From Tolypocladium sp. Sup5 PDA-1 (Eukaryota; Ascomycota; Sordariomycetes; Hypocreales; Ophiocordycipitaceae): DNA of 64,000 bases. Under the pieces are notes generated by a model. It was given only the letters and a program-made list of their open reading frames with translations, had not been told where the DNA came from and did no database searches. The DNA lies in assembly GCA_000750105.3 (NCBI GenBank), contig JPHH03000052.1, positions 62,001 to 126,000 on the forward strand. Reading direction: 5' to 3'. The translations under genes were made by a program, and so were the position numbers. Shown here one piece after another: positions 31,968 to 46,000 of the stretch (positions are counted from its first letter, which is position 1; the number at the start of each line of letters is the position of its first letter).

Positions 31968-34029
31968 GATTTAGGCCTAGTCGTACCAGCACCAGGACCG
32001 GGTTCGCCCGTCGGACGAGCACGCACGCACGTCCCTGGACCAGGCTCGAATGACAGGAGGAAAATTTTTCTTTCCTTGTCTCACTTTCTCTATCCCACTT
32101 GGGCCTTGGATCAGGTCCCAGTCCAGAGGCTAGTCCTGCCGAGACGGCCACACACCCCCGTAACCCCCGTCGTCGGGCGAATGACAAGTCGAAGCCGCCC
32201 TCTTCAGCTGCAGCGGCGAGAAACGCAAAACAGCTTCTTGTTTACGTACGTGATTCTTTGCATAGAGAAGCGCGAGTCCTGCTGAGACTCCCAGCCGAGG
32301 AACCCCACTGGCCGCGGTGGGGGTTGTGCGACGGGGTTGCTGACGGGGAGCGCCTGCGAAACGCAACTCTATTGTGTTTCGATCGGCGTCTGCCCAGTTG
32401 CACTTACGGTTTCAAGCGTGCCGAGATGGTAGGACGAAAGCCACCGCTGGTTGCACATACCTAATTCGGGCACCGTGGTGTAACATACTCGTATAGGCTG
32501 TATTCCCACCGACATGGACTCGGAGCTGAGTGTGCTCAGGGGGATCGGACTCGGCACCTCATGTACGGGGGTTCGGACGTGATCGGTGGTCAGATCGTCG
32601 GTTTGCCGCGGCATGGGGGCTGCCATGTGGCTTCTTGGCGCCGTGAATAGATGCAGAGGCGTCGAGGGGCGAGTTGCCTAACATGACTGCCAATACCGGT
32701 ATATGCTGCCGACGGTGTCGACGCACTCGCGCGGTGCCTGCTTGGTGGCGCCGTGTCCTGGAAACCTGCCTCGAAATGTGGCTCTTTATGTACCTGCTAC
32801 CGGAGCAGATAGCCTGATCGAGTTACCTTGGTGGTAAGTTGTTTGTGCGTGCAGCTGATGGGGGGTGTCCCGGGGGAGCACAACAGGAACCTATCACGCA
32901 CAACGTGTGTTGGGCGAGGGCTCCCTGCGCGGCTCTGGCGGCTTCGAGGCGCTCGCATCGCTGTTGGCATCATGAGACTCGCATTCGGCCGTGATTGTCA
33001 CCGCGTCTGTTCCCAAGAGCGTGTCCATCCGTGGACTTTGTGTGGTGGGGAGACCCGCCGTATTAAGTCCGTACATACGGGATGTGGTCACAACTCGCGG
33101 ACATGTGGCCTGGGCAGCGGCTCCAGCTGGCCTCATCATGCTGGCCGAAGTAGGACGAGGCCTCGGTCGCCGCAACGTGCTCGGCTCTTCGGAGCGAGAC
33201 GACGAGGCAACAAATGCGTTGACGAGTGGTGACATGATTGATCACGTACGGGGACTGTGAACCGCAGTTGGCGCGCGGGGACGTTAGCGCATAGGCGTTG
33301 GAAGCAGTGAACCCACCAAACATCCATGCCATCATAGATTCACATTCACACACACACAACTTTGTTGCTTTCCCCTCCATGCCTCCACGCGGGTTCACCC
33401 ACGTCCACCACCGCACCAAGGCCCTCGGCATCCCAGAACCGTCTCCTTTACCCGTCACCGGACGTCACATCCATCACATACCCACTGCAGATTCACTTCT
33501 GCAAGGGTCGTCAGCTGATTGACCGTTGCGGTTGGCGCGCTGCGTGCAGCCCTCCCGACGCCCATTCCTTGCATTACGGCCCACGCTGAGTAATTGCTCG
33601 CCTCTGACAGGCTCGTCTCCCCCACGGCAGATGCAGGCGGCGGCGAGTCAAACCTCTGCTGTCTGTGATGAGCTGGACATGTCGCGCCTGGAGAATCATC
33701 AACGCGCCCATTGGCGGAGGCCCTAGATGCGGGATCGCCCTACCCGCCCCCGTCCTCCCGTCGTCGGCGTCTGCCTCCCGTAACCCGTTAGTCGGAGCCG
33801 CTTACACTCGCGGCCCCGAGGGAGCAGCAGCAAGCTCAGCTCCACGGTCCCAGACAGCTCTGCTCTGCATTCGGGCGACACCTTGTTGCGAACGCAGTGT
33901 CCAGATATTGTTGTCTTTCCGAGTTGCACGGCAATAGCAAGTCTTGGATTCACTGCCAGAGCGTTACTGCTACAGTTGCAGTTTCCGGTCCGGCTGCCTA
34001 GTCTCTGTCTACAACCCAACCGCAACACG

Positions 34030-37000
34030 ATGGACCCAACCGGCTTGTCCATCCTCAACTCAAATCCCACCAAGCTGCCTGGCCCGAACCTGCTACACCA
34101 CCTTGTCACGCCGCCTTGCGACCTTGAGGCCCTCGAGCACCTTTCCCACTCGAGTAGAACATCGTACTCGTACCGAGACTTACACGATGCTGCCGACGAC
34201 ATCGCCAGGCTGATCACCGGAGCCCGGGGAGATGCCGGGCAGTCTGGCCCGGAGCTAGTCGTTCCAGTTCTTGTCCCTCAGTCTCCGTTGTTGTACATCT
34301 CTCTACTCGCAATCCTCAAAGCCGGTGGTGCCTTTTGTCCGCTAAACATCGATGCTCCGCCCGAGAGAATCAAGTTTATCCTCAATGATGTCTCTGCCAA
34401 TGTTGTCCTCGTCTCTGAGGCCCTGGCGTCGAGGATACCCCCAGAAACCGGCGGCACCATCATTTGTGTCGATCACATAGACAAAACCTCCAGCATTGCA
34501 GGCGCTGAGCATCGGAAACCCTCCCCCGAGGACCTGGCCTATGTCATGTACACATCTGGTTCAACCGGCACCCCTAAAGGGGTTGGTATCTCCCATGCCG
34601 CTGCGACACAAGCACTCCTCGCCCACGACCGCCATGTCCCTGCCTTTTCCAGATTTCTCCAGTTTGCAGCACCAACGTTTGACGTATCCGTCTTCGAGAT
34701 ATTCTTTCCCCTGTTTCGGGGCAGTACTCTCATCACTGTGCGGCGGGAAGAGATGCTGGATGACCTGCCATCCGTGCTTCGAGAGATGGATGTCGATGCT
34801 TGCGAGTTGACACCAACCGTGGCTGGTAGCTTGCTTAGGAAGAGGCAAAACGCCCCAAAGCTGAAGCTCCTGTTGACCATTGGCGAGATGCTGAATGCCC
34901 CTGTCGTGGAAGAGTTTGGAGGTTCCGAAGGGAAAGAAAGCATGCTATGGGCCATGTATGGGCCAACGGAAGCTACAATCCACTGGTAAGTGTGCCTGAA
35001 AGCGATCCTTCTACAATTTCACGTAACTGACGTTGCCAACAGCACCCTGCAGCCTGCCCTCCTTTCAGCATCATCAACGGGCAATATCGGGACACCTCTC
35101 GATACAGTGTCTTGCTTCATCATCGAGCCCTCAAGTTCCCCTGAGGACAGCAGCAATTTCAAGATCCTACCCATGGGTGAGGTTGGCGAACTGGCTGTTG
35201 GCGGCCACCAACTCGCCAGGGGCTACCTCAACCGACCCGAGCAAACTGTTGCTGCATTCATCTCCTCACCGTACGGCCAGCTGTACCGCACAGGAGACCG
35301 AGCTCGCTTGACTGCTGCCGGGACGCTCGAATGCCTTGGCCGCTTAGCCAGTGGTCAAGTCAAGCTGCGCGGCCAACGCATCGAGCTTGGTGAGATTGAG
35401 CAAGTGGTCCTGAAAACGTCGGGGTGTCACGGCGCGGTAGCAGCTGTTGTGGACTCCAACCTTGTCGTTTTCTGTGCGGTCGACGGAGGTGTCACGGAAG
35501 ATGCAATTGTGACAAATTGCGAAAGGTGGCTGCCCCGGTTTATGGTGCCTGGAGAGCTGGTGATGATGCACGAGTTCCCTCGGCTTCCCAGTGGCAAGGT
35601 CGACACTAAGCAGTTGAAGTCGGATTTCAGCGAGCGGAAACTGGCCGACTTGAACAACGAAGATGCCATGGACGAGGAGGACCAGGACATACTCCGTGTC
35701 GTGTCCGATACTCTCGGCGTGAGAGCGAGCAAGAGGATGACACTTGCCTCTGCTGGTGTGGATTCTCTTGCGGCAATCAAGTTGGCGTCGTCTTTGCGAA
35801 TCGCGGGATTCAGGACGAGTGCTCCTGAGTTGCTGAAGCAGAGAACAATATCAGATCTTTGCTCGACTCTCAGGGAACGGCCATCGTCCACGTCGCCCGA
35901 CCTTGAACTTCTCAATATTAGTCTGCTGGCGGACTTGGATCAAATACTGTCGCACCACCCGGAGCTACAGAATATGGCCGCGAATATTAACGACATTCTC
36001 CCATGCACGCCACTCCAGTCGGCCATGTTGGCCGAGACTGCACAAAATCCAGATGTCTACTGGAACGAGATACAGCTTCAGGCAGGCCCGGGAATTGCAG
36101 CGGAATATATTTCGGACGCATTCCAACAAGTCGTCCATGGAAATGAAATTCTGCGAACCGGTTTCGTACAATGGCGCGGCGGGCATGTCGCGATCCTGTT
36201 CAAGGCTTCGAAACCAGCCAGCATCCAGATTGTGCAAAAGTTTCAACATGCACCCCTCCCCTCAACGGGTCAAGATTTGTCGGTACCTTTTCGAGTTCAG
36301 ATCCAAGCATCAGAGAACAGATTTGGGGCTCGGCTACTCATCCAGGCTCACCACGCCATGTACGATGGGTGGTCGATGGACATGATACTGTCAGATGTAT
36401 CGGCACTGTTGAATCAGGCGCCGCTACCCTCGAGGCCACAATTTTGCGACGTCGTGAAATTTCACGCCAGGAGCTCCAGAAAGGAGGCTGATGATTCGGC
36501 CAGGACATTTTGGAGCCAGCACCTCCTGGGCTGGAACAAGACTCCGTTTCCGAAGCTGACTGCCCGATCACCGCTGACAAATGAAATCAAGACAATCAAA
36601 GACACTCTGGATGTAGCGCCAGCAGTCGTGCGAGAAGCTACCCAAAAACGAGACTTTAGCGCCCAAGTCCTCTTTCAATCCGCCCTGGCTTTGGTGTGGA
36701 GCGGCATCGTCGGAGAGCAGGACGTTGTGCTGGGGTCCGTCACATCCGGGAGAACAGTACCCGTTGACGGCATCGAAAAGATACTCGGCCCTTGTATTGC
36801 TTCTTTGCCCGTACGAGTGGACTTTAGCAGCATGGCTGCCAGCTCGGACGTCCTGAGAAGCCTTCAGGCGAGCAATCGTGCCATCATGGAGCACTGCACC
36901 CTGCCGCTGTCAGAGATCAAGAAGCTTGCTGGACTGCAACCCGCAGAGAGCCTCTACGACGCTTTGTTCGTGTACCAGGAGTCTCTTGACACCAAAGAAA

Positions 37001-40000
37001 CGGGAAACCAACTGATCAAAGAAGTGGGTCACGTGGACCGCCTTGAAACAAAGCTGCTGCTCGAGATCGAGCCACAAGGCAGCGGCTATGCCCTTCAGAC
37101 GACGTATCATTCTTCCTCATTTCCGCCAGAGTTCGTCACCTATTTTATGCAGCAGTTCAAGAGCGTATTCCGGAGACTTCTCGACAATCCCGAGGATTCA
37201 ATTCAGTCGACAAAGTCATCTATGCCCTCAGGGCTGTCTGTTCACAATGAAGACCTGGAAATATTCCAGGGCACGCCGGATCTAGCCGTGGGGTTCGAAG
37301 AGACTGCAAAACGGATGCCTACGGCCAACGCTCTGCGCTTCAACATGTCGTCAAATTCATCCGCTCCTCGAATCAGCTCATTGTCGTATCAAGAGTTGAA
37401 TGCGGCCGCCAACAAAACCGCTTATTTTCTGAGCAGTTCCAAGGTCAAAATAGGCGAGGTTATTGCCATCATCATGAACAAGTCACCATTGCTCTATACT
37501 TCCATCCTAGGCATTGTCAAAGCAGGAGGCGCTTACCTGCCTATCCTTCCGACCACTCCTGTCGCGCGAGTACGTGAAATCTTCAGGCAAGCGCGGGTAA
37601 AGCACTGTCTTATAGACAACGCCTCATACTCGACGTTCTCTTCCATTGAAGACATTCACTTTCTGGACACGGAGGCCACGTCTTTGCAATCCTTCTCGGA
37701 CGCAAATATGGACATCCCTCCTGATCCAGAACGCCTTGCCTATGTCATCTACACATCCGGAACCACGGGGCTCCCAAAAGGCGTGGCCGTGACGCAAACG
37801 AACATCGTGAGCAACATTGCGTACCTCCGGTCAATTTATCCCGCGTCTTCCCAGAGGCAGCCTCACTTTCTCCAAGCCTGCTCTCAAGCCTTTGATGTCT
37901 CCGTCTTTGAGATCTTCTTTGCATGGCATGCCGGCATGTGTCTCTGTGCTGCAACGAATGATGTCCTATTTGAAGATCTGGAGAACTCCATCCGACGATT
38001 GGATATTACACATTTGAGCTTAACGCCAACTGTTGCATCTCTGATAGACCCAACAACGGTACCAGGAGTCGAGTTTCTGGTCACAGCTGGTGAACCAATG
38101 ACCTTGTCCGTCCTGAACCGCTGGGGCGACCGGCTTTGGCAAGGATATGGGCCATCCGAGACGACAAACATCTGCAGTGTGAAAAGAATGGCGCGTGGCG
38201 AAAACATTGAGCACCTTGGCTGGGTATTTCCAAACACATCTGTGTTTGTAATGCGGCCATCCAGCCTAGAAGTCGTCCCTGTCGGATGGGTAGGCGAGTT
38301 CTGCTTTGGTGGCGATCAGGTCGCTCAAGGATACCTGAATGAGCCTCGCCTCACAGCTGAGAAATTCGTCCAACATCCTCAATTCGGAAGGGTATATCGC
38401 TCTGGAGACATGGGGCGCATGCTCCCTGATGGGTCTCTGGTCATTCTCGGTCGAATCGATGACCAGATCAAGCTGCGAGGGCAACGAATTGAGGCCTCTG
38501 AAATCAACAGCATCATGACAAGCACCGACCTTGCAGAATCGGCAGTCACAATGTCAGTTCGACGGAGAGAGGGTGCACCGGACCAACTCGCTTCCTTTTA
38601 TGTGCCGCCCGGGGTAAACACCGAGTATAAGACCCTCGAAATTGCACCAGAAGCCAATCGCATGCTCTTCGCAACTCTGCAGTCTCGGGTACCCTCGTAC
38701 ATGGTTCCCTCGTACCTCATCCCTGTGTCGCAGATTCCTCTCACTTCGAGCGGCAAGGTTGATCGACGGCGTCTTCAAGCAACTTTTGAGGAGCTGATCC
38801 AAGCCTACTTGGAGAGCGCTTCTTACACTACGCAAAGTCTTGAAGACGACGCTGGCTGGACTGAGATGGAGTCAACCATTGCAGATGTCATCTACAAATC
38901 GACCCAGACGGCGAAAGCTGACATTGGCCGTTGGACACCGTTCGCCGCCCTGGGGGTGGACTCCATCTCAGCCATTGAGATTGCTCGCGCTCTGAGCTCC
39001 GACCTTGGGGCTCGGATTCCCATCTCGGCTATTCTTCAGAATCCAAGTGTCGCCCAGCTTGGCAAATCCCTGGAGAAGAGGGAAGTCAACCCTGAAGCTG
39101 CGCACCATGTGCCCGACATGTTTGCGACGACATTCGCAGAGGAAGTCCGCAGAACCTTTGCCCAAGACCATGCCGCCATAGAAGATATCCTCCCGTGCAC
39201 GCCGCTTCAGGAAGCCATGTTGTCTCAAGGCCAGGGGAGCTATTACAACAAGATTCTGCTGCGTCTCAGCATCCCAGCTGACTGTATGAGAGAGTATTGG
39301 GATGAGATGTCACAGCGCCATGGGGTTCTCAGAACATGCTTCGTTACGACAAAGAACGCTGCCCATCCTATCGCGCAGGTGGTTTTGAGAGATTGGAAGA
39401 TTACGTGGAAAACATTTGATGTACACGTTCCCTCTCTCGCTGGAGCAGCCCATGAACACCTCAAGACTCTCCCGGAACCTTTAGATTCCGAGCTGCCGCC
39501 TCTGTCGTTTGCGTTCATACGGTACAAGGGATCGACCTTTTTCTCCCTCATATGCCACCACGCATTGTATGATGGTGTCGCCATGGAGAACCTTTGGAGA
39601 GAGGTGGAGGCCTTGGCAAACGGTCGCACCCTACCGCCCCCTGTGCCCTACAAGCCGTTTATACAGCAAGCACTAAGCCTTCCTGACGATACTGACGCAT
39701 TTTGGGCCGACCAGTTTCGAGAATTTCGGCCCTCAACCCTGTTTCCTCGGTTGGCAGGGTCGGATATCAATCAATGCACTCACATTACGTCTCTTAACAT
39801 GTCGTATGGTGAAGCTCAAGAGCGGTTGAGGTCACTAGGAGTCTCATTGCTTTCCGCCTGTCAGACAGCCTGGGCCAATGTTGTCGCCATTGCAAGCGAT
39901 GGGCCAGATGTCGCATTTGGCAATGTTGTGAGTGGCCGCACTCTGGACCTCGATGGGCTGGATCGACTGGTAGCTCCCTGTTTCAACACGATCCCAATAC

Positions 40001-43000
40001 GCAAGGACCTGTCGAGAAGCTCCCAGAACATTGAAGCTGTGCGGTACTTCCAACAGCTAAACGCCCAAATGCTCCGGTATCAATTTACCTCTCTGCGACG
40101 GGTCCAAAGGGTCGCCAACTGCATGCGGCGGAGTCTGTTTGACACTCTTCTGCTCCTGCAGCAGCCGTTGCAAGACATGGATGAGAGTGTCTGGACCTTG
40201 GAGGAGGATTCTGGTAACATGGACATACCCCTGGTCTGCGAGGTGGTGCCTTGCCCAAACCTCAACTCCATTGTCGTAAACGTACACTACGACATTGGGA
40301 TCGTCTCAGGCGACATTGCAACAACCATGGCAGACATCTTCAAATACGTGTTTCGCCGCTTGATTGATCTCCCATTCGCGAGCCCGGCCGATAGGAGCAC
40401 CTTACCGCCGTCTCTGAAGTCGGGGCTCAAGGACTTGGTGCCGAGGCGAGAAAAGCCCGAAGATGCAGACCAACAGCGCTTCGACGCGGAGAACTGGACC
40501 GACACTGAGAGGGCCATCCAAGAGGTCATTTCAGGACTGTCTGGAGTGCCCCCGGCGAAGGTTTCCCGGCACACGAGCATTTTCCACCTCGGGCTAGACA
40601 GCATCAACGCAGTCCAGGTCGCGTCGATGCTAAGGCAAAGGGGCTTCAAGCTGTCCGCATCGGATGTGATCGAGTGCTCCAATTGCGCAAAGCTGGCAAG
40701 GCGAATGTTCCATGATTCGGAACGGAATCTTGGGGCACAGTCATTTGACCTTTACAAGTTTGCGCGCGATGTGTCCGCGCAAGTCAACAGCAAAGCGCGA
40801 ATAGTCGGCCAGGTTGACGCGATCCTCCCGTGCACTGCGGTACAGTCTGCTATGTTGGCGTCCTTCATACAGTCACAAGGACACAACTACCTCAACATGC
40901 TCAGGTACAAGATCGATGATTCTATTCAAATGGGCAATCTGACGGAGGCTTGGAGGACACTTCAGCGCAGGCACCCGATGCTTCGCACGGGCTTTGTTTC
41001 CGTGAGCCACAAAGACAGCACGTTTGCCATGGTCCGGCAGCCTGCTGCCTCGATCGGTGCACCGATTGAATGCATTGAATCTGGCAGCTTTGGCACCTCT
41101 GATTTGCAGCAATGGCAAAAGGAAGCGCGAGAGTCTTTTCTACTAAACCTCCACTTGCCACCATGGAAGGTCGCATTGGTTGACAACGGCGATGGAGTCA
41201 TGATGAATGTTCTGATGCATCATGCGCTCTACGACGCCCAGTCTTTGGACGAAATACTGGATGGATTGTCATCCTTGCTGCGCGGAGAAGAGTGCAGCTT
41301 CTCTCGAGTCGAGCCTGGGCTAGCAGAGATTCTGTCTCGAAGCCTCAAAGGCCAGGAAGAAGCCAAGGCGTTCTGGGAGAAACACGCAAGCAACAGCGTG
41401 GTCAACAAGTTTCCCCTCATGACGCCTCTAAGGGAGGCAAGGACAAGTCTTCTGACCCACGAAGCTACCTCTTCGATGCCTTTCAAGCTCCTCCGTGAGG
41501 CAGCCCAGAGTCTTGGTGCCTCAGTACAAGCCGCGATACAAGCAGCCTGGGTGCGAGTGCTGGCATCATATCTTGGGGAGAGCTCCGTCGTTTTCGGCGT
41601 CACAATGTCGGGACGGACCACCGACGAGACCCAAGCCGCTTCATTCCCATGCATCACGACCGTGCCCATTGTGGCCGCAAACACGGAGTCAAACAGAGAG
41701 CTGATCCAAAACATGATGGAGTACAATACTGAACTGCACAAGCATCAGTTTGCCCCTCTGAGCTACATTCAAAAATGGTTGGGACATCCTGCCACTCCAG
41801 TTTTTGATACCCTCGTTGTCTATCAGAAGAGAGGCAGTGAGGCCGCAGCTGGGCCATGGAACCTCGTGAAGGATGATGCAGTAGTTGACTACTCCGTTTC
41901 TCTCGAGGTTGAACCGATGGACGACGATAAAGTACGCCTTTGCATTACATATGCGGGCGACATCCTGCCAACGGAACAGGCACGCCTCCTCATCCAACAG
42001 TTTGACGCCATCTTGGGCCATCTCATGCGCGAGCCGGATGGAAACGATCATGACCTGTACAAGAAACGACCGGACATGTTTGCGATTACGCCGGCGGCGA
42101 TACCAAACATGACCGCCCCGGTAGAGTTTCTGCACCAGTTTGTAGAGTGCAGATCCGCAACTCACCCCGACTTTACCGCTCTAGAGTTTGTGAGTGGCTA
42201 CGACAACAGATCCATGGCTAAGCGGATCTGGAGCTACAAAGAGTTTGATCTCATTGGGAATCGCGTTGCCAACCTCTTGCGCGAGAGCACAAGTCCCGGA
42301 GATATTGTGGCCATTCACTTTCAGAAGTGTGCGGAAGCGTACTTTTCCATTCTGGGTATTCTCAAAGCTGGCTGCGCCTTTGTTGCCCTCGATCCCAATG
42401 CTCCAAAGGCACGAAAAGAGTTCATCTTGGGCGACTCCCAGGCAAGATGCCTCTTGACAGACTGTGAAAGCGCGCTTGACTTTGACGTTTCGACCAAGCT
42501 CCTGCGGATCAGCGAGGAGTCGCTGCAGACATACCCTGACAGTCGCCCCGACATTGGTGACATCTTCACACCTGCCAATACATGCTACTGTCTCTACACG
42601 TCTGGAACTACTGGAACACCCAAGGGATGCGAGATTACTCACGAGAATGCGGTTCAGGCAATGATGGCGTTCCAAGATCTCTTTAGAGGGCACTGGGCGG
42701 AGGACTCACGATGGTTGCAATTTGCAGCGCTGCACTTTGACGTCTCTGTTCTCGAGCAATACTGGAGCTGGTCGGTGGGAATTACCGTCGTGGCTGCGCC
42801 CCGAGACTTGATCCTGGATGACCTGACTGGCTCGATCAACAAGCTGGGGATAACTCACATCGATCTAACCCCAAGTCTGGCCAGATTGACACATCCGGAC
42901 GAGATGCCCGGCCTGTGCAAAGGCGTTTTCATCACGGGCGGAGAGCAGTTGAAGCAGGAAATCCTCGATGCTTGGGGTTCGAAAGCCGTCATTTACAACG

Positions 43001-46000
43001 CATACGGCCCGACCGAGGCCACGATCGGGGTAACCATGTACCGGCGCGTGCCAGTCAACGGCCGACCCAGCAACATTGGGCAGCAGTTTCCAAACGTCGG
43101 CTCGTACGTCTTCCGCCCGGGAACCGAGATCCCCGTGCTCCGAGGCGGAGTCGGCGAGCTGTGCGTCTCTGGCAAGCTGGTGGGCAAGGGATACTTGAAT
43201 CGTCCGGAGCTTACAGACGAACGATTCCCCACCCTTGCCGAGTTTGGGGAGAGGATATACCGCACAGGAGACCTGGTCCGCATTCTTCATGACGGGTGCT
43301 TTGACTTTCTGGGCCGTGCCGATGATCAAGTCAAGCTGCGTGGACAGCGACTGGAGATTGGCGAGATCAATCATGCCATTCGAACTGGGGCGCCAAATGT
43401 ACAGGATGCTGCGACGATCGTGGTACGACAAGAGTCGAGCAGCAAAGATGTGTTGGTATCATTCCTGGTCGGAGAGTTGAATAGCTCACAGAGTCTTTGC
43501 GTTCTACCCGACACCGATGGTCTCGCCGTAAAGGCCAGGATGGCCTGTCTGGAGCGACTCCCGGGATACATGGTTCCAACATATTTCCTCCGCCTACCGT
43601 ACATACCGCTCTCGCCAAACAACAAAGTAGAGGCAAAGGAACTGAAGGCTTTGTTTGGGAACCTTTCGCACGAACAACTCATGAAGCTCTCCGCTGCCAG
43701 CACTCCGTCAGCGGATTCCCGTCTTGACAAGCTTGCCCTGCAGAAGATCATTCGTGTCCTGTCTGAATTCAGCAATTTACCGGAAGGGAGCCTCTCGCCG
43801 TCCACCAGCACTTTTGACGTGGGGGTTGACTCGATTACTGCCCTGCAGCTGTCGACGCAACTGAGGACCGCTGGCTTTGAAGCCGCCTCGCCTGCCATGC
43901 TGCTCAGATACCCCATCATCGCGGATCTCGTTAGGGCCCTGTCCGCAGAACCGGGGACGACGCCGCAGACCGACTTGGTGCGAGAGGCCAAGCAGACCAT
44001 ACAGGCCTGCCATCACAGATATCGCCCCTTGGTGTGCCGCGAACTTGGCGTCGGGCCTGGCGACATTGAGTACATTGCGCCTTGCTCACCGCTCCAGCAA
44101 GGAATCATATCCAAGGCCATGACGGATGAGACTAGAGGGGCATATTTCAACTCCTTTGAGCTTCAGCTTGACGGCGGTGCATCTGTGGACCGAATACAGC
44201 AGGCGTGGAGTCGCCTCATTGAGTCTCATGCAGTCTTGAGATCCGCGTTTGTCAACACCTCGGACGGCCACGTTCAAGTTGCCCTGAAGCGTGCAGAGAC
44301 GCCGTGGCAAGAGTATACAGCAAACTCTAAGAATGAAGCTGTTTCCATCTTGGAAAAGACAAAGCAGGATTGGATCTGCAGAAACAACCGCCACGTCCTC
44401 GACCCAATCCAGATCATCCTTGTCCACGGGCCGGACTGCGAGAGGATCATCATACACGTTTTCCATGCTCTTTACGATGGCAACAGCTTCGCACTCATGA
44501 ATCAGCACGCCGCGGCTCTATACCACGATACCCAACCGAGACTCGGTCCCTCATTCATTGAAGCCTTGGCCCATGGACCGTTATGGAGGCATGACCACTG
44601 TCAGCAGTTTTGGGTTGAGTACCTGCGTGGCTGGGTATTCTCACCGATACCGACGCTTCCGCACTCCCCAATTGGAACGAGTGCTGTCTCATCGACTCGA
44701 ACCATCTCTCTGGACCGATTCGAGAAAATGCGCACTCAGCAGAACGTCACGCTACAGTCTGTCGTGTTGGCTGTCTGGGCGTTTATCCTTCAGAAGCACA
44801 TGGCCAGCAAGTTGACAATCGGCGTTATTGTCGCTGGCAGGTCAATCGACGTACCCAATGTCGAGCAGACCATCGGTCCTTTGTTCAACACTGTACCGTT
44901 CTTCAACAACACCATACGGGGGCATACTTGGGCATCTCTGATTCACGAATGCCACAAGTTTAGCATCTCGATCATGCCATTCCAGCACGTGCCGCTGAAG
45001 AGCATCCAGAAATGGTTCACCAGAGGTCGGCCGCTCTTTGATAATCTTTTCGCCTTTCAGCTTGAGCAGCCTAATCCGGACAGTGAGGACGTCCCTTGGA
45101 CTGTCGTGGATACGCCGAGTCATCCCGACTATCCTCTGGCTTTCGAGGCTACGCGAACGCGCACAGGCGAGCTTCGTCTGTCCCTTGTCGCGCAGAGCCA
45201 AGTTGCTGATTCAACGCTGCTCGAGTATATGCTCGACCAAATTGAAGACGCCATCGCAACCGCCCAAGCGGAGGCGCTGCTGGATCCCTCAGCAGGCAGC
45301 GAGAACGATCTTTTCTACGAGACAACCGTGGATTCCACAGATGCTGCCAATCCGAGTATGACGTCCGATCATTTCATGTGGACAGAACAGGCTCTCGTCA
45401 TTAGACAGGAGGTTGCCACCCTTACAGAAATTCCTGTTAACGACGTCAATGCGACAACAACAATGTTGGAGCTTGGTCTCGACAGCATCGACGCCATAAA
45501 GCTTTCGACGAGACTCAGACGGAAGGGCATTCAGCTATCTGCATCCCAGATTATGCGCTATCAGACAATACTGCGTTTAGTTCAAGAGACTGATAGCGCC
45601 GAGCCAGAGCATACTCCAAGACCAACAACCGACAACCGTCTTGAGGAGATTCGACAAAAGCTACATGTCCAGGTTGCAAACGCTGGAATAGACTCGAACA
45701 ACATCGAGTCGGTATCACCTCCGACTGCCCTTCAAGAGTCCATGGTTGCGGGCATGGTGCAGTCGGGCTTTGAGTGGTACTTTAACCACGATGTTCTCGA
45801 GGTTGCCGACGGCGTCGACATGGAGAGGCTCAAGGACGCCTGGGCTACTGTGATCAAGCAGTCACCAATCTTGCGAACTGGGTTCGTTGAAGTCGACGAT
45901 GCGTCCTTGGACATGGCATACTGCCAAGTGGTATTCCGGGACAACTTGCCACATATCAAGACCGTGGCTCGACCCGACCTGTCTGACATGTGGACGATAA

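Larger units (their letters stand above)
30359..34029. other. 3.7-kb divergent regulatory region between sidA and the NRPS
   Basis: No conserved coding frame is seen on either strand. The region contains four exact ATCWGATAA motifs (listed separately), a further TTATC core at 31606-31610, and ATTGG (inverted CCAAT) boxes at 31841-31845 and 31886-31890. It also has small inverted repeats such as GGAGTACTCC near 31216. It is unusually long compared with the other divergent spacers here (0.5-1.9 kb). Confidence 0.65.

Noticed and set aside
33063..33458. Minus-strand 131-codon frame in the sidA-NRPS spacer as a small gene
   Set aside because: No recognised motif, overlapping frames in several phases, and ordinary non-coding composition.
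37260..38800. Suspicion that NRPS domain A2 is degenerate
   Set aside because: All core motifs including TSGTTGLPKG, YGPSE, YRSGD and the late SSGKVD Lys are present.
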